The notes beneath the pieces are model-generated. The model searched no databases, had not been told where the DNA came from, and was given only the letters and a program-made list of their open reading frames with translations. DNA of 64,000 bases from NCBI RefSeq assembly GCF_902459725.1, contig NZ_CABPSH010000003.1:372001-436000 (forward strand). The letters are read 5' to 3'. The translations under genes were made by a program, and so were the position numbers. Shown here piece by piece: positions 46,438 through 55,343 of this stretch. This stretch comes from Pandoraea eparura (GTDB lineage Bacteria; Pseudomonadota; Gammaproteobacteria; Burkholderiales; Burkholderiaceae). Numbering within the stretch: the first letter of the stretch is position 1; each line of letters opens with the position of its first letter.

Positions 46438-48735
46438 TTACCGCCGACGCGACGACACGACGCCCGTCACCCCACCCAGTTGTGCCAGCGCTCGCTGCAA
46501 CTGCCCGCCATCGCGCACTTCCACAGTAAATTGCATGAACGCCTGCGCCCCCCGCGACTGCGTGCTGACCCCAGTGACGTTGAGCTTCTCGCGCGAAAAC
46601 ACTTCGGAGATGTCGCGCAGCAATCCCTGACGATCCGTCGCCTCGATCTGAATGTCCACCGGATAAGCGGCCACGCCCCGCCCTTCGAGCACGTCGGCCG
46701 ACCATGCGGTTTGAATCACCCGCTCCGGCGCACGCGCCTTCATGGCCTGAAAACTCGTGCAATCCTGGCGGTGAATCGACACGCCCTTGCCTCGCGTGAC
46801 AAAGCCCACGATCAGGTCCGGCGGCGCCGGCCGGCAGCATTTGGCCAGTTGCGTGAGCAACGCCCCGACGCCCACGACCAGCACCCCGCTCTTGGCTCCC
46901 TGCGCGACGCTGGTGTCGAGGCTCTTCTTCGCGACGAGCGTATCCTCGTCGCGCGGCTCCGGCCCCGGCAGGTTGCCCGACAGCGCCTGCTCGACATGGC
47001 GCAGACTGAACTCATCCTTGGCGATGGACGCGTAGAGGTCGTCCGGCGTACGGAACCCGAGGCGAGCGGCCAGCTCCTCCAGGTTGACCGAAGTCTTGCC
47101 CTCGCGCTGCAGCGTCTTGTCGATCAGCGTGCGACCGTGGGCGATCGTCTCTTCGAGATCGATGGCATTGAACCACTGGCGCACCTTCTGGCGTGCCCGG
47201 TGGCTCTGCAGATACCCCAACTGCGTGTTGAGCCAATCGCGTGACGGACCGCCCTGCTTGACCGTCACGATTTCGACCGTCTGCCCGTTTTGCAGCGGCG
47301 TGTTGAGCGGCACCATCGCGCCGTCGACACGCGCACCACGGCATCGGTGCCCCAGCTCCGAGTGCAGATGATAGGCAAAATCCACCGGCGTCGCCCCCTG
47401 CGGCAACGCAATCACGCGCGCCTGCGGGGTGAGCACGTAGATGTGATCGTCGATCGTCGCGCGCTTGAGCTGCGCCCAGGGCTGCGCGGCCCCCTCGGCG
47501 CCCACCGTGTCGGCCACGTCGTCTTTCCACGCAAGCAGCTGACGCAGCCAGGCGATCTTCTCGTCGTACGCCTCGTTCGCCGCAAACGCACCGCCGTAGC
47601 CCCGCTGCCCCGCCTCCTTGTAGCGCCAATGGGCCGCGATGCCGTACTCGGCGAAGTGATGCATCTCGTTCGTGCGAATCTGCACCTCGAAGGCCCGCCC
47701 GTCGTCGCCGATCACAACGGTGTGCAGCGATTTGTAGCCATTGGGCTTCGGACGCGAGATGTAGTCGTCGAACTCTTTCGGAATCGGCTGCCACAAGTTG
47801 TGGACAATGCCCAGCACCGTGTAGCAATCCTTGATGTCGTCGACGATCACGCGAAACGCGCGCACATCGTACAGCTCGGCGAAATCGACCGCCTTGCCGC
47901 GCATCTTCTTCCAGATGCTATAGATGTGTTTCGGCCGCCCGGACACTTCGGCCCTGACCCCCGCACGCGCCAATTCCTCCTGAAGACGCTGGATCGCCCC
48001 TTCGATGAACGTCTGACGCTCGACGCGCTTCTCTTCGAGCAGCTTGGCGATCTGCTTGTACGTCACCGGCTCAAGGAAGCGGAAAGCGAGGTCTTCGAGT
48101 TCCCACTTCAGTTGCCAGATGCCAAGACGGTTCGCCAGCGGCGCGTAGATCTCGAGCACCTCGTGCGGCATGTCCTCGGGCGGCGCCTTCTTCTGCGCCG
48201 CATACCAGCGCAGCGATTGCAGACGCGACGCCAACCGGATCATCACCACACGGATGTCCTGCGCGAACGCGAGCAGCATCTTGCGCAGCCCTTCGACCTG
48301 CGACTTGCGCTCTGCCGCCGCGTCGCGATCACGCCCGTCGGACGGCATGGCCTGCGCGGCACGCGAGCCCGCGCCCGAGAGCCGCTGCAACTTGCGCACG
48401 TCGATCACGAGCGCGGCCACTTCGGCCCCGAACGTTTGGGTCAACGTGGCTTGCGGATCCGGCAGGAACTCGACCGCCGAGAAGAGTGCCGCGGCCTGAT
48501 GCGTTGCCTCGTCCACGCGCAGCGTATCGAGAATCGCGAGCATGCCGCGTGCGTGCGCCATGATCGGCTCGCCGGACGACAACACGTGCTCGCCGCACAG
48601 TGTCTCGGCGAACGCCAACGCATCGTCGAGCGTGGCGGGCAGCGGGGCTTCACCCGCGCCCGGGATCGAATTTCTGGCGTCGGGCGCCGTCGTCGAATTC
48701 GTGCCAGCGGATGTCGGGGCTTGATGTGGGTTCAT
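46438..48735 (-). CDS. relA: RelA (p)ppGpp synthetase
   Basis: 765 residues. HD-like domain (about 40-190), synthetase domain (about 250-365, with ISRPKPNGYKSLHT), TGS domain (about 405-470) and ACT domain (about 690-765). The HD hydrolase motif is lost: AALFSAVEF stands where active enzymes have an HD...ED pair, so this is a synthetase-only RelA. It makes (p)ppGpp from ATP and GTP/GDP on ribosomes stalled by amino-acid starvation. Monocistronic, upstream of tRNA-Val. Confidence 0.95.
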   Translation of the reverse strand: MNPHQAPTSAGTNSTTAPDARNSIPGAGEAPLPATLDDALAFAETLCGEHVLSSGEPIMAHARGMLAILDTLRVDEATHQAAALFSAVEFLPDPQATLTQTFGAEVAALVIDVRKLQRLSGAGSRAAQAMPSDGRDRDAAAERKSQVEGLRKMLLAFAQDIRVVMIRLASRLQSLRWYAAQKKAPPEDMPHEVLEIYAPLANRLGIWQLKWELEDLAFRFLEPVTYKQIAKLLEEKRVERQTFIEGAIQRLQEELARAGVRAEVSGRPKHIYSIWKKMRGKAVDFAELYDVRAFRVIVDDIKDCYTVLGIVHNLWQPIPKEFDDYISRPKPNGYKSLHTVVIGDDGRAFEVQIRTNEMHHFAEYGIAAHWRYKEAGQRGYGGAFAANEAYDEKIAWLRQLLAWKDDVADTVGAEGAAQPWAQLKRATIDDHIYVLTPQARVIALPQGATPVDFAYHLHSELGHRCRGARVDGAMVPLNTPLQNGQTVEIVTVKQGGPSRDWLNTQLGYLQSHRARQKVRQWFNAIDLEETIAHGRTLIDKTLQREGKTSVNLEELAARLGFRTPDDLYASIAKDEFSLRHVEQALSGNLPGPEPRDEDTLVAKKSLDTSVAQGAKSGVLVVGVGALLTQLAKCCRPAPPDLIVGFVTRGKGVSIHRQDCTSFQAMKARAPERVIQTAWSADVLEGRGVAAYPVDIQIEATDRQGLLRDISEVFSREKLNVTGVSTQSRGAQAFMQFTVEVRDGGQLQRALAQLGGVTGVVSSRRR

Positions 48736-48782
48736 GTCGTAACACGGGGCGTCGCGCGCCCCTGATGATGCGGGTCGTGCAC

Positions 48783-49139
48783 TCAGCGCTCGCGCTGCGC
48801 CGCCACGACCACAATTTCAACAAGCATGGCAGGGTCGGCGAGCAACGCCTGCACGGTGGCACGCGGGGGCGCATTACCGGCCGGCACCCAGTCGTCCCAC
48901 ACCTGATTCATTTCACCGAAGTACTTCATGTCCGAAATGTAGATCTGACAGGAAAGGATCAGCGACTTGTCGCTGTTCGCCTCGGCGAGCAGACGGTCGA
49001 TATGCGCGAGCACCTGGCGCGTCTGACCGGCCATGTCCTGCGTGCGGTCGTCCGGCGTCTGGCCTGCCAGATACACCGTGCCGTTGTGCACGGCCATGTC
49101 CGACCAGCGCTTTTCGACGTAGAAACGTTGTACTGCCAT
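48783..49139 (-). CDS. RidA family protein
   Basis: 118 residues, YjgF/YER057c/UK114 fold with the signature near PRATVQALLADPAMLVEIVVVAAQ. The arginine of the active pocket is in PRATV. RidA proteins hydrolyse reactive enamine/imine intermediates; others in the family have related roles. The start at 49139 (MAVQRFYVE) fits. It lies 47 bases downstream of relA and 69 from the hydrolase gene. Confidence 0.9.
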   Translation of the reverse strand: MAVQRFYVEKRWSDMAVHNGTVYLAGQTPDDRTQDMAGQTRQVLAHIDRLLAEANSDKSLILSCQIYISDMKYFGEMNQVWDDWVPAGNAPPRATVQALLADPAMLVEIVVVAAQRER

Positions 49140-49208
49140 GATGTAAGACTCCTCGTATTCTTCGAATGCCGAACCTGCCAATGCCCCCTCCGGCCAGCGG
49201 GGCGCCTG

Positions 49209-50087
49209 TCAGTCGGCGGATTCCGCAAAAAATCGGCGTGCGATCTCGATCTGATCCGCATGCACAAACGTCGGCGCATGCCCCACGCCGGGTATTTCAA
49301 CGGCGCGCGCATGTTGCGCGTGCGCCAGCATTTGTTCCAATGTCGCGCGAGAGAGCAGATCCGACTGCTCGCCGCGCACGACCAGTATGCGCCCGGAAAA
49401 CGCCGCCAGCGACGCCCAAAGCATGGCCTCGCCCGCCGCCACGGCCTCGGGCGAAATCGCGGCGAACGCCGCCCCGAGCGATGGGTCGTAACGCAACACA
49501 TACCCGTCGCCGTCGGCCTTGAGCAGCGGCTCGCATAACGCATGCCATTCCTCACGGGTATGGGGGCCGAATGACGACGAGATCGACCAGAGGTAATCGG
49601 CGCCTTCGTCGATCGACGCAAAACGCTTCGGCATGCCGACATATTGACCGATGCGGGCAAGCGCCGCGGCGTCGATATGCGGCCCGACGTCGTTGAGCAG
49701 CAGACTTCGAATCGGCGTATCCGGCAAACCCGCAAGCCCCATGCCGATCAATCCGCCCATCGACGTGCCAAACCAGTCCACCGACGCCACCCCCAGCCGC
49801 GCAATCAACGTCACCATATCGGAGACGTATTGCGGCACGACATACCCGGCGGGATTGCGCAGCCACGACGACTGCCCGCGCCCGACCACGTCGGGGCACA
49901 CGACACGGTAGTCGTTTGCGAACGTCTTCGCCAGCGCGTCAAAATCGCGCCCGCATCGCGTGAGCCCGTGCACACACAACAGCACGCGCGGATTCTCCGG
50001 ATCGCCCCATTCGGTGTACGCCATACGATGCAACCCGGACGGACTCAGGCACTGAACGTTCGACAGACGCGGCGCGTAGCTCGGCAT
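49209..50087 (-). CDS. Alpha/beta hydrolase
   Basis: 292 residues. The nucleophile elbow is GTSMGG (Ser near residue 118), the oxyanion region VHGLTRCGRDF near 43-53, and the histidine GVGHAP near 272. Family is esterase/lipase/haloalkane-type. The start at 50087 (MPSYAPRLSNV) fits. Likely co-transcribed with RidA, 69 bases apart. Substrate unknown. Confidence 0.9.
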   Translation of the reverse strand: MPSYAPRLSNVQCLSPSGLHRMAYTEWGDPENPRVLLCVHGLTRCGRDFDALAKTFANDYRVVCPDVVGRGQSSWLRNPAGYVVPQYVSDMVTLIARLGVASVDWFGTSMGGLIGMGLAGLPDTPIRSLLLNDVGPHIDAAALARIGQYVGMPKRFASIDEGADYLWSISSSFGPHTREEWHALCEPLLKADGDGYVLRYDPSLGAAFAAISPEAVAAGEAMLWASLAAFSGRILVVRGEQSDLLSRATLEQMLAHAQHARAVEIPGVGHAPTFVHADQIEIARRFFAESAD

Positions 50088-50225
50088 GACAGACTCTTCG
50101 GATCGGTTTCCAGACCCGAATTCTACCGCGCTTGCGGCCTTCCTTTGCACCGATGCCGGCAATCCGCTGCGCAGCGTTGCGCGGCGCACGGATGGTCACT
50201 GGGCCGCAGACGTCTCCAAAACAAA

Positions 50226-50249
50226 ACGGGCGGGGAAATCCCCGCCCGT
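50226..50249 (-). terminator. Terminator-like hairpin after scoAB
   Basis: A 10-bp perfect GC-rich stem (50226-50235 with 50240-50249), 4-nt loop; on the minus strand it is followed by TTTTG, so termination is plausible though weak. It lies downstream of scoB. Confidence 0.6.
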
Positions 50250-50362
50250 CTCGCCTTCCACCGGTCACCGGGTTCAACGGCCACGGCAACCCTCAGCAAT
50301 ACTGCGTGTCAGACATCCCCGGTACTCAGGCAACCGGAGACAATCGGCACATCGCGAACACG

Positions 50363-51001
50363 TCAGACAGCGCTCGTGTCGAGCGGCGCCCCGGTCTTCT
50401 GCGAAATCTCGTCCTTGGTCACGCCCGGCGCGAGTTCGACCACCTTCAGGCCGCCTGGTGTCACATCGATCACACCCAGGTCGGTGATGATGCGATTGAC
50501 CACTCCAACCCCGGTGAGCGGCAGATCGCAGGCCTTGAGGATCTTGTGCGCGTCGCCCTTGGCAACGTGCTCCATGAGCACCACCACGCGACCGACGCCG
50601 GCAACGAGGTCCATCGCGCCGCCCATGCCCTTGATCATCTTGCCCGGGATCATCCAGTTCGCGAGGTCGCCCTTTTCGCTAACCTGCATCGCCCCGAGAA
50701 TCGCCAGATTGATGTGACCACCGCGGATCATCGCGAACGAGTCCGCCGACGAGAAGATCGACGACCCGGGCAGCGTGGTCACCGTCTGCTTGCCGGCGTT
50801 GATCATGTCCGCATCGACTTCGTCTTCCGTCGGGAACGGGCCGATGCCAAGCAGGCCGTTCTCCGATTGCAGCCAGACTTCCATGCCCTCGGGCACATGG
50901 TTGGCCACCAACGTGGGCAACCCGATGCCGAGGTTCACGTAAAAGCCGTCTTCCAGCTCTCGCGCCGCGCGCGCAGCCATTTCATCACGATTCCATGCCA
51001 T
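50363..51001 (-). CDS. scoB: 3-oxoacid CoA-transferase subunit B
   Basis: 212 residues. The catalytic glutamate is in [13 protein letters not shown] near residue 46. With ScoA it transfers CoA from succinyl-CoA to a 3-oxo acid such as acetoacetate, feeding ketone-body or fatty-acid catabolism. It begins 23 bases after scoA. Confidence 0.95.
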   Translation of the reverse strand: MAWNRDEMAARAARELEDGFYVNLGIGLPTLVANHVPEGMEVWLQSENGLLGIGPFPTEDEVDADMINAGKQTVTTLPGSSIFSSADSFAMIRGGHINLAILGAMQVSEKGDLANWMIPGKMIKGMGGAMDLVAGVGRVVVLMEHVAKGDAHKILKACDLPLTGVGVVNRIITDLGVIDVTPGGLKVVELAPGVTKDEISQKTGAPLDTSAV

Positions 51002-51024
51002 GGTTATCTCCTTGATCTCGGCGC

Positions 51025-51723
51025 TTACTTGGCACGTACCGTGCGTTGTTCGATGCGTTTTTCCGGATGGGCGTTCAGCACAATGCGCTGAACGAAGATG
51101 CCGGGCAAATGCACGTCGTCCGGGTCGATCGAACCGGTCTCGACCAGTTCCTCGACTTCGACGATCGTGATCTTGCCGGCCATGGCCGCCACCGGGTTGA
51201 AGTTGCGGGCGGTGCGATTGAACACGAGGTTGCCGGCGCGATCGGCCTTGGCGGCCTTCACGAGCGCGACGTCAGCGCGCAACGAGCGCTCCATGATGTA
51301 AGTCTCGCCGTCGAATTCACGGGTGTCCTTGCCTTCGGCGACCACCGTACCGACCCCTGTCTTCGTGAAGAACGCCGGAATGCCCGCACCGCCGGCGCGC
51401 AGCTTTTCGGCCAGCGTGCCCTGCGGCGTGAATTCGAGTTCGAGTTCACCGGCCAGATACTGGCGCTCGAACTCCTTATTTTCGCCCACATACGACGAAA
51501 TCATCTTCTTGATCTGACGCGTCTCGAGCAACAGGCCCAGGCCGAAGCCGTCCACGCCGGCGTTGTTGCTGATACAGGTGAGCCCCTTGACGCCCGAGTC
51601 GCGCAGCGCGGCGATCAGGGCCTCCGGAATGCCACACAGGCCGAAGCCGCCGACGGCGAGCGTTTGCCCGTCTGCGACAACATCGGCGAGCGCCTCCTTG
51701 GCGCTGGCGTATACCTTGTTCAT
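51025..51723 (-). CDS. scoA: 3-oxoacid CoA-transferase subunit A
   Basis: 232 residues with [14 protein letters not shown] near residue 25 (the CoA-binding loop) and [12 protein letters not shown] near 53. First gene of the scoAB pair. A divergent PAS-LuxR regulator lies 228 bases away. Confidence 0.95.
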   Translation of the reverse strand: MNKVYASAKEALADVVADGQTLAVGGFGLCGIPEALIAALRDSGVKGLTCISNNAGVDGFGLGLLLETRQIKKMISSYVGENKEFERQYLAGELELEFTPQGTLAEKLRAGGAGIPAFFTKTGVGTVVAEGKDTREFDGETYIMERSLRADVALVKAAKADRAGNLVFNRTARNFNPVAAMAGKITIVEVEELVETGSIDPDDVHLPGIFVQRIVLNAHPEKRIEQRTVRAK

Positions 51724-51951
51724 CGTTTGTCCCTTTCCCTCGGTTGAGCATTGAAATTATGTCGCGCGCCTGCGCGTTGCGAGGCTTGCGCCGCCCCGCG
51801 AATCACCGTGGCCACGCCCCTCATGCAATCATAGAGCTTACGGTGTCGTGCAAATCGGGCACAATACGTGAAATTACATATCTCCCTGCGCGCCAGGCTG
51901 TCGCACGCGACCCACCGGCACGCGCCCCGACAGGATCCGCGCCGCTCCCCC

Positions 51952-52497
51952 ATGCCGACGTTCGACTACCAGACTGCATTTCACATCGCGCCCGTCGGCC
52001 TCGTCATTTCGCGCCAGCGCATCATCGAGGACTGCAATCGTCAGCTCGGCAAGATCTTCGGCTACGAACCCGAGACGCTGATTGGCCAGTCGTTTCAGGT
52101 GCTGTATCCGTCGCCGAAGGAGTTCGAGCGCATTGGCGAGCGCATTCCGCCAATCATGAGCACGCAGGGCGTCTATGCCGATGAGCGCATCATGCGCCGC
52201 GCCAGCGGCGAGTTGTTCTGGTGTCACGTGACCGGTCGATCGCTCGACGTGAACGACCCGCATGCCGCCGGCCTCTGGACCTTCGAGGACATGTCGGCCA
52301 CCCGTCGCGTCGCCGTGGCCCTGACCGCTCGCGAGCGCGAAATTGCGGCCCAGCTCGTGCAGGGCAAGACGAGCAAGCAGATCGGCAAGATTCTCGACAT
52401 CAGCCCGCGTACCGTCGACATCTACCGAGCGCGTCTGATGCAGAAGTACGGCGCCGGCACCGCCACCGAACTCGTTCAGCGGCTGCTCGGCAATTAG
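51952..52497 (+). CDS. PAS-LuxR transcriptional regulator
   Basis: 181 residues. An N-terminal PAS domain (about 8-115, with GLVISRQRIIEDCNRQLGKIFGYEPETLIGQS) and a C-terminal LuxR-type helix-turn-helix (about 125-181, with LTAREREIAAQLVQGKTSKQIGKIL). Such PAS-HTH proteins are often redox or ligand sensors without a receiver domain. Divergent from scoAB and a candidate regulator of it (inference). The start at 51952 was chosen; the upstream reading is Arg-rich. Confidence 0.88.
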   Translation: MPTFDYQTAFHIAPVGLVISRQRIIEDCNRQLGKIFGYEPETLIGQSFQVLYPSPKEFERIGERIPPIMSTQGVYADERIMRRASGELFWCHVTGRSLDVNDPHAAGLWTFEDMSATRRVAVALTAREREIAAQLVQGKTSKQIGKILDISPRTVDIYRARLMQKYGAGTATELVQRLLGN

Positions 52498-52547
52498 GCG
52501 GCGCGAGGGGGCGAGCAGCGCCCCCGTTCAACGACCGCGATTCCGCC

Positions 52548-52961
52548 TCAAACCATCAATGCGCGCACCGCCTCCGGTAGCGGCACCGATTTTTCCGCCT
52601 TGTAGTTGACCCAAACGATCTTCGCCCCGCCCTCGGCGACGAGTACCTCAGGCATGTCGGCACGGCGCAGCTCGAAACGGGTGTCGACGCTGCTTCGGCC
52701 CAGCGCGCCCACCGACATGCGGCAATCGATATCGCCGGGATAACGCAACTGGCGCAAGAACGTCATGTTGGCGTTGATGATCACCGGCCCCTCCCCGGTC
52801 GAGGTTTCCTCCGACGCGATATCGAGCGACTCCAGCCACGAAATACGCACCTGCTCCATGTAGCGGAAGTAGACGGTATTGTTCACATGCCCGAACGCAT
52901 CCATATCGCCCCAGCGAATGGGCATGCGCATCCGGAAAACTTCTTTGTATTCTGACGACAC
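52548..52961 (-). CDS. Acyl-CoA thioesterase, 4HBT hotdog fold
   Basis: 137 residues, hotdog fold. The catalytic aspartate is in RWGDMDAFGHVNN near residue 17, typical of the 4-hydroxybenzoyl-CoA thioesterase/YbgC type. Hydrolyses an acyl-CoA. The GTG start at 52961 has a GGGGAA element upstream; the longer reading extends into the spacer. It lies 182 bases after the TRAP protein. Confidence 0.88.
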   Translation of the reverse strand: MSSEYKEVFRMRMPIRWGDMDAFGHVNNTVYFRYMEQVRISWLESLDIASEETSTGEGPVIINANMTFLRQLRYPGDIDCRMSVGALGRSSVDTRFELRRADMPEVLVAEGGAKIVWVNYKAEKSVPLPEAVRALMV

Positions 52962-53143
52962 TGCAAATTCCCCATATTGAAGATCGACGCCCTGCCGTGC
53001 AGTGACAGGACGTCGTGGGGAGAAAGTGTAGCGCTTCACAGGGATCGGTGCGCGGCAAACCGGGGCGATTTGCCAGGATCCCCCGCCTTTTAGGGATTGC
53101 GCGAGACCACGGCTTCGGACACGTCCGAGGCGAGCCATCGCCA

Positions 53144-54208
53144 CTACCGGCGAACGTCGGGCTCGTTCAACTTGGCCGTAGTCACTTCGTCCCTTACGGC
53201 AGCCTCAGCCTTGTCGACGAGATCGCGCCCGACCAGCGCCTTCCATTTCGCATAGACGGGACGCGTCGCGTCGACAAAACGCTGACGTTGTTCCGGCGTG
53301 AGTCGTATCACCTTCACGCCACGCGCCGCCAGATCATCCCACGCCGCACTCCCACCGCTCATCGCATCCTCTCTCGCGAGCGTCACTTCGAAGCGCGCCG
53401 CCTCGATCGCGGCGTCACGAACAATGTCGCGGTCCTGAGGTGTCCAGCTATCCCAGACCTGCCGATTGACGGAGAACACGATGGGATCGGCCACGTAATC
53501 CCATACCGTGATGAAGCGCTGCCCCAACGTGTCGAGCCGCACATTGTTGAAAACCGTGATCGGATTTTCCTGGCCATCGATCTTGCGCGCGCGCAGCGCA
53601 CGCATCGCGTCGTTCCACGTCATCTGAGTCGGCACGGCGCCCAATGCCGTGAAGATGTCGTTGAACAACAGCGATCCGACAACACGGAACCGCAACCCGC
53701 GCATGTCCTCCGGCGCACGGATCGGCCGACGCGAATTGCTCAGTTGTCGGAAACCGTTCTCGCCCCACGCCAGCGGCACGACCCCCTGCTCTTCCACGCG
53801 GCGAAACAGTTCGCGCCCCACCTCACCCTGCGTGAGGGCGTCGAGCGACCGGCAGCCGCGCAGCAGGAATGGCAGGGAGAAAACGTTGAATTCGGGAATT
53901 GCCGACGACCAGTTGATCGTCGAGCCGACCGCCATGTCGATTACGCCCTGACGCAAGGCCGAGAATTCGCGTGTCTGATCGCCGCCCACGAGCGAGGCGC
54001 CCGTGTGCAATCGGATGTTGATGCGGCCGTGCGTGCGCTCGCGCACCATATCGGCCCAGAGTTGCGTGCCTTTACCCCAGGGCGTGCCCGCATCGGGCAT
54101 GATCGACAGCGCGTATTCGGCCTTGTAGGGGCGCGCGGCCGCCGGCAGCGCGACGGCGGCGAGGGCAAGCGCGACGCCGACGAGCGCTCGCCAGCCTTGA
54201 TTCAGCAT
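53144..54208 (-). CDS. TRAP transporter substrate-binding protein (DctP family), orphan
   Basis: 354 residues. A signal peptide ending at about residue 25, then a DctP/SBP_bac_7 fold with YALSIMPDAGTPWGKGTQ and EFSALRQGVIDMAVG. DctP proteins bind organic acids for TRAP transporters. No DctQ or DctM permease gene is next to it, so partners must be elsewhere. Periplasmic. Confidence 0.9.
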   Translation of the reverse strand: MLNQGWRALVGVALALAAVALPAAARPYKAEYALSIMPDAGTPWGKGTQLWADMVRERTHGRINIRLHTGASLVGGDQTREFSALRQGVIDMAVGSTINWSSAIPEFNVFSLPFLLRGCRSLDALTQGEVGRELFRRVEEQGVVPLAWGENGFRQLSNSRRPIRAPEDMRGLRFRVVGSLLFNDIFTALGAVPTQMTWNDAMRALRARKIDGQENPITVFNNVRLDTLGQRFITVWDYVADPIVFSVNRQVWDSWTPQDRDIVRDAAIEAARFEVTLAREDAMSGGSAAWDDLAARGVKVIRLTPEQRQRFVDATRPVYAKWKALVGRDLVDKAEAAVRDEVTTAKLNEPDVRR

Positions 54209-54388
54209 GGTGTCCTCAGGATGATTCGGGATCCGACGTCAACGCGACGTCCTTCACGACCCCGTTGGCATCGGTGAATTATGCGCTCGTCGCCACGGCG
54301 CTGGCTGCCTCGGACATTCCCCGATTGCCGCATTGCAGCGCGGCCACCGATGGCACCGAATCGCCCGCCGCATAAGGCCCGTCATGGC

Positions 54389-55165
54389 TTAACCGATCGC
54401 CAGGCCATCGTCGATCGTCATGATCGATCCATTGATAAACCTGGAATCGTCTGACGCCAGAAGCAGAATCAGCCCGTCCAGATCGCTCGGCTCGCCGACG
54501 CGTTGGCGAGGCAACATCTGAATAAGCTTGCGCCCCGCATCGGTCTGCCAATGTTCGTGGTTGATCTCGGTGTCGATATACCCCGGACACAACGCATTGA
54601 CGTTGATGTTGTACCGCCCCCATTCCAGCGCCATCGCGCGAGTCATGTGGATGACCGCCGCCTTGCTCACGCAGTAGACGCCAAGCAGCGAGATCGCGCG
54701 CTGCCCGGCCACCGACGCCACATTGATGATCCGATGCTGGCGCTGCGGATCGCCCTTGGCCCGCCGGATCATTCGCTTGGCGACTTCCTGCGCCACGAAA
54801 AAGGTCCCGCGCGTGTTGGTGTTCAGAACATAGTCGTAGTCCTGCGGCGTGACGTCGACCAGTCGCTGCTGGGTCGACACCCCCGAATTGTTGATGAGAA
54901 TGTCGATGGCCCCCGCCTCGGTCTCGGCATGGGCCACCCCGGCGCGAATGCTGTCGTAGTCCGTCACATCGAGGGGAACGACGTGCGCCGCACCGCCTTG
55001 CGACTCGATCTCCGCGCGCAACTCCTTGAGCCGTTCAACGCGCCGGCTGGCCAGCACGACCTTCGCCCCGGCCTGGGCCAGCACCTTGGCAAACTGCATG
55101 CCAAGTCCACTCGACGCGCCCGTCACCATCGCCACTTTCCCTTCCAGATTCAGCGAACGCCCCAT
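54389..55165 (-). CDS. Short-chain dehydrogenase/reductase
   Basis: 258 residues. The cofactor motif TGASSGLG lies near residue 15, NNSG near 92, and the catalytic Ser-Tyr-Lys set includes VYCVSK near 165 (YxxxK with Tyr and Lys). It oxidises an alcohol or reduces a carbonyl with NAD(P)(H), substrate unknown. It is divergent from the ETF-QO gene. Confidence 0.92.
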   Translation of the reverse strand: MGRSLNLEGKVAMVTGASSGLGMQFAKVLAQAGAKVVLASRRVERLKELRAEIESQGGAAHVVPLDVTDYDSIRAGVAHAETEAGAIDILINNSGVSTQQRLVDVTPQDYDYVLNTNTRGTFFVAQEVAKRMIRRAKGDPQRQHRIINVASVAGQRAISLLGVYCVSKAAVIHMTRAMALEWGRYNINVNALCPGYIDTEINHEHWQTDAGRKLIQMLPRQRVGEPSDLDGLILLLASDDSRFINGSIMTIDDGLAIG

Positions 55166-55343
55166 CGTCTTCTCCCTCGAGCCTCGACATCCATCGAAAA
55201 ACGGCGACGCCGCATGGCCTGCCGCTAGAGTTGCTCACCTACCAAACTGAACGATCGTGCTATTAATATGCGGTTGCGAGGCGCCTCCCATTCCCGGAAA
55301 ATGGCCGCACCCACGAATTCTAACGTTAATAACAGGAGCATCA

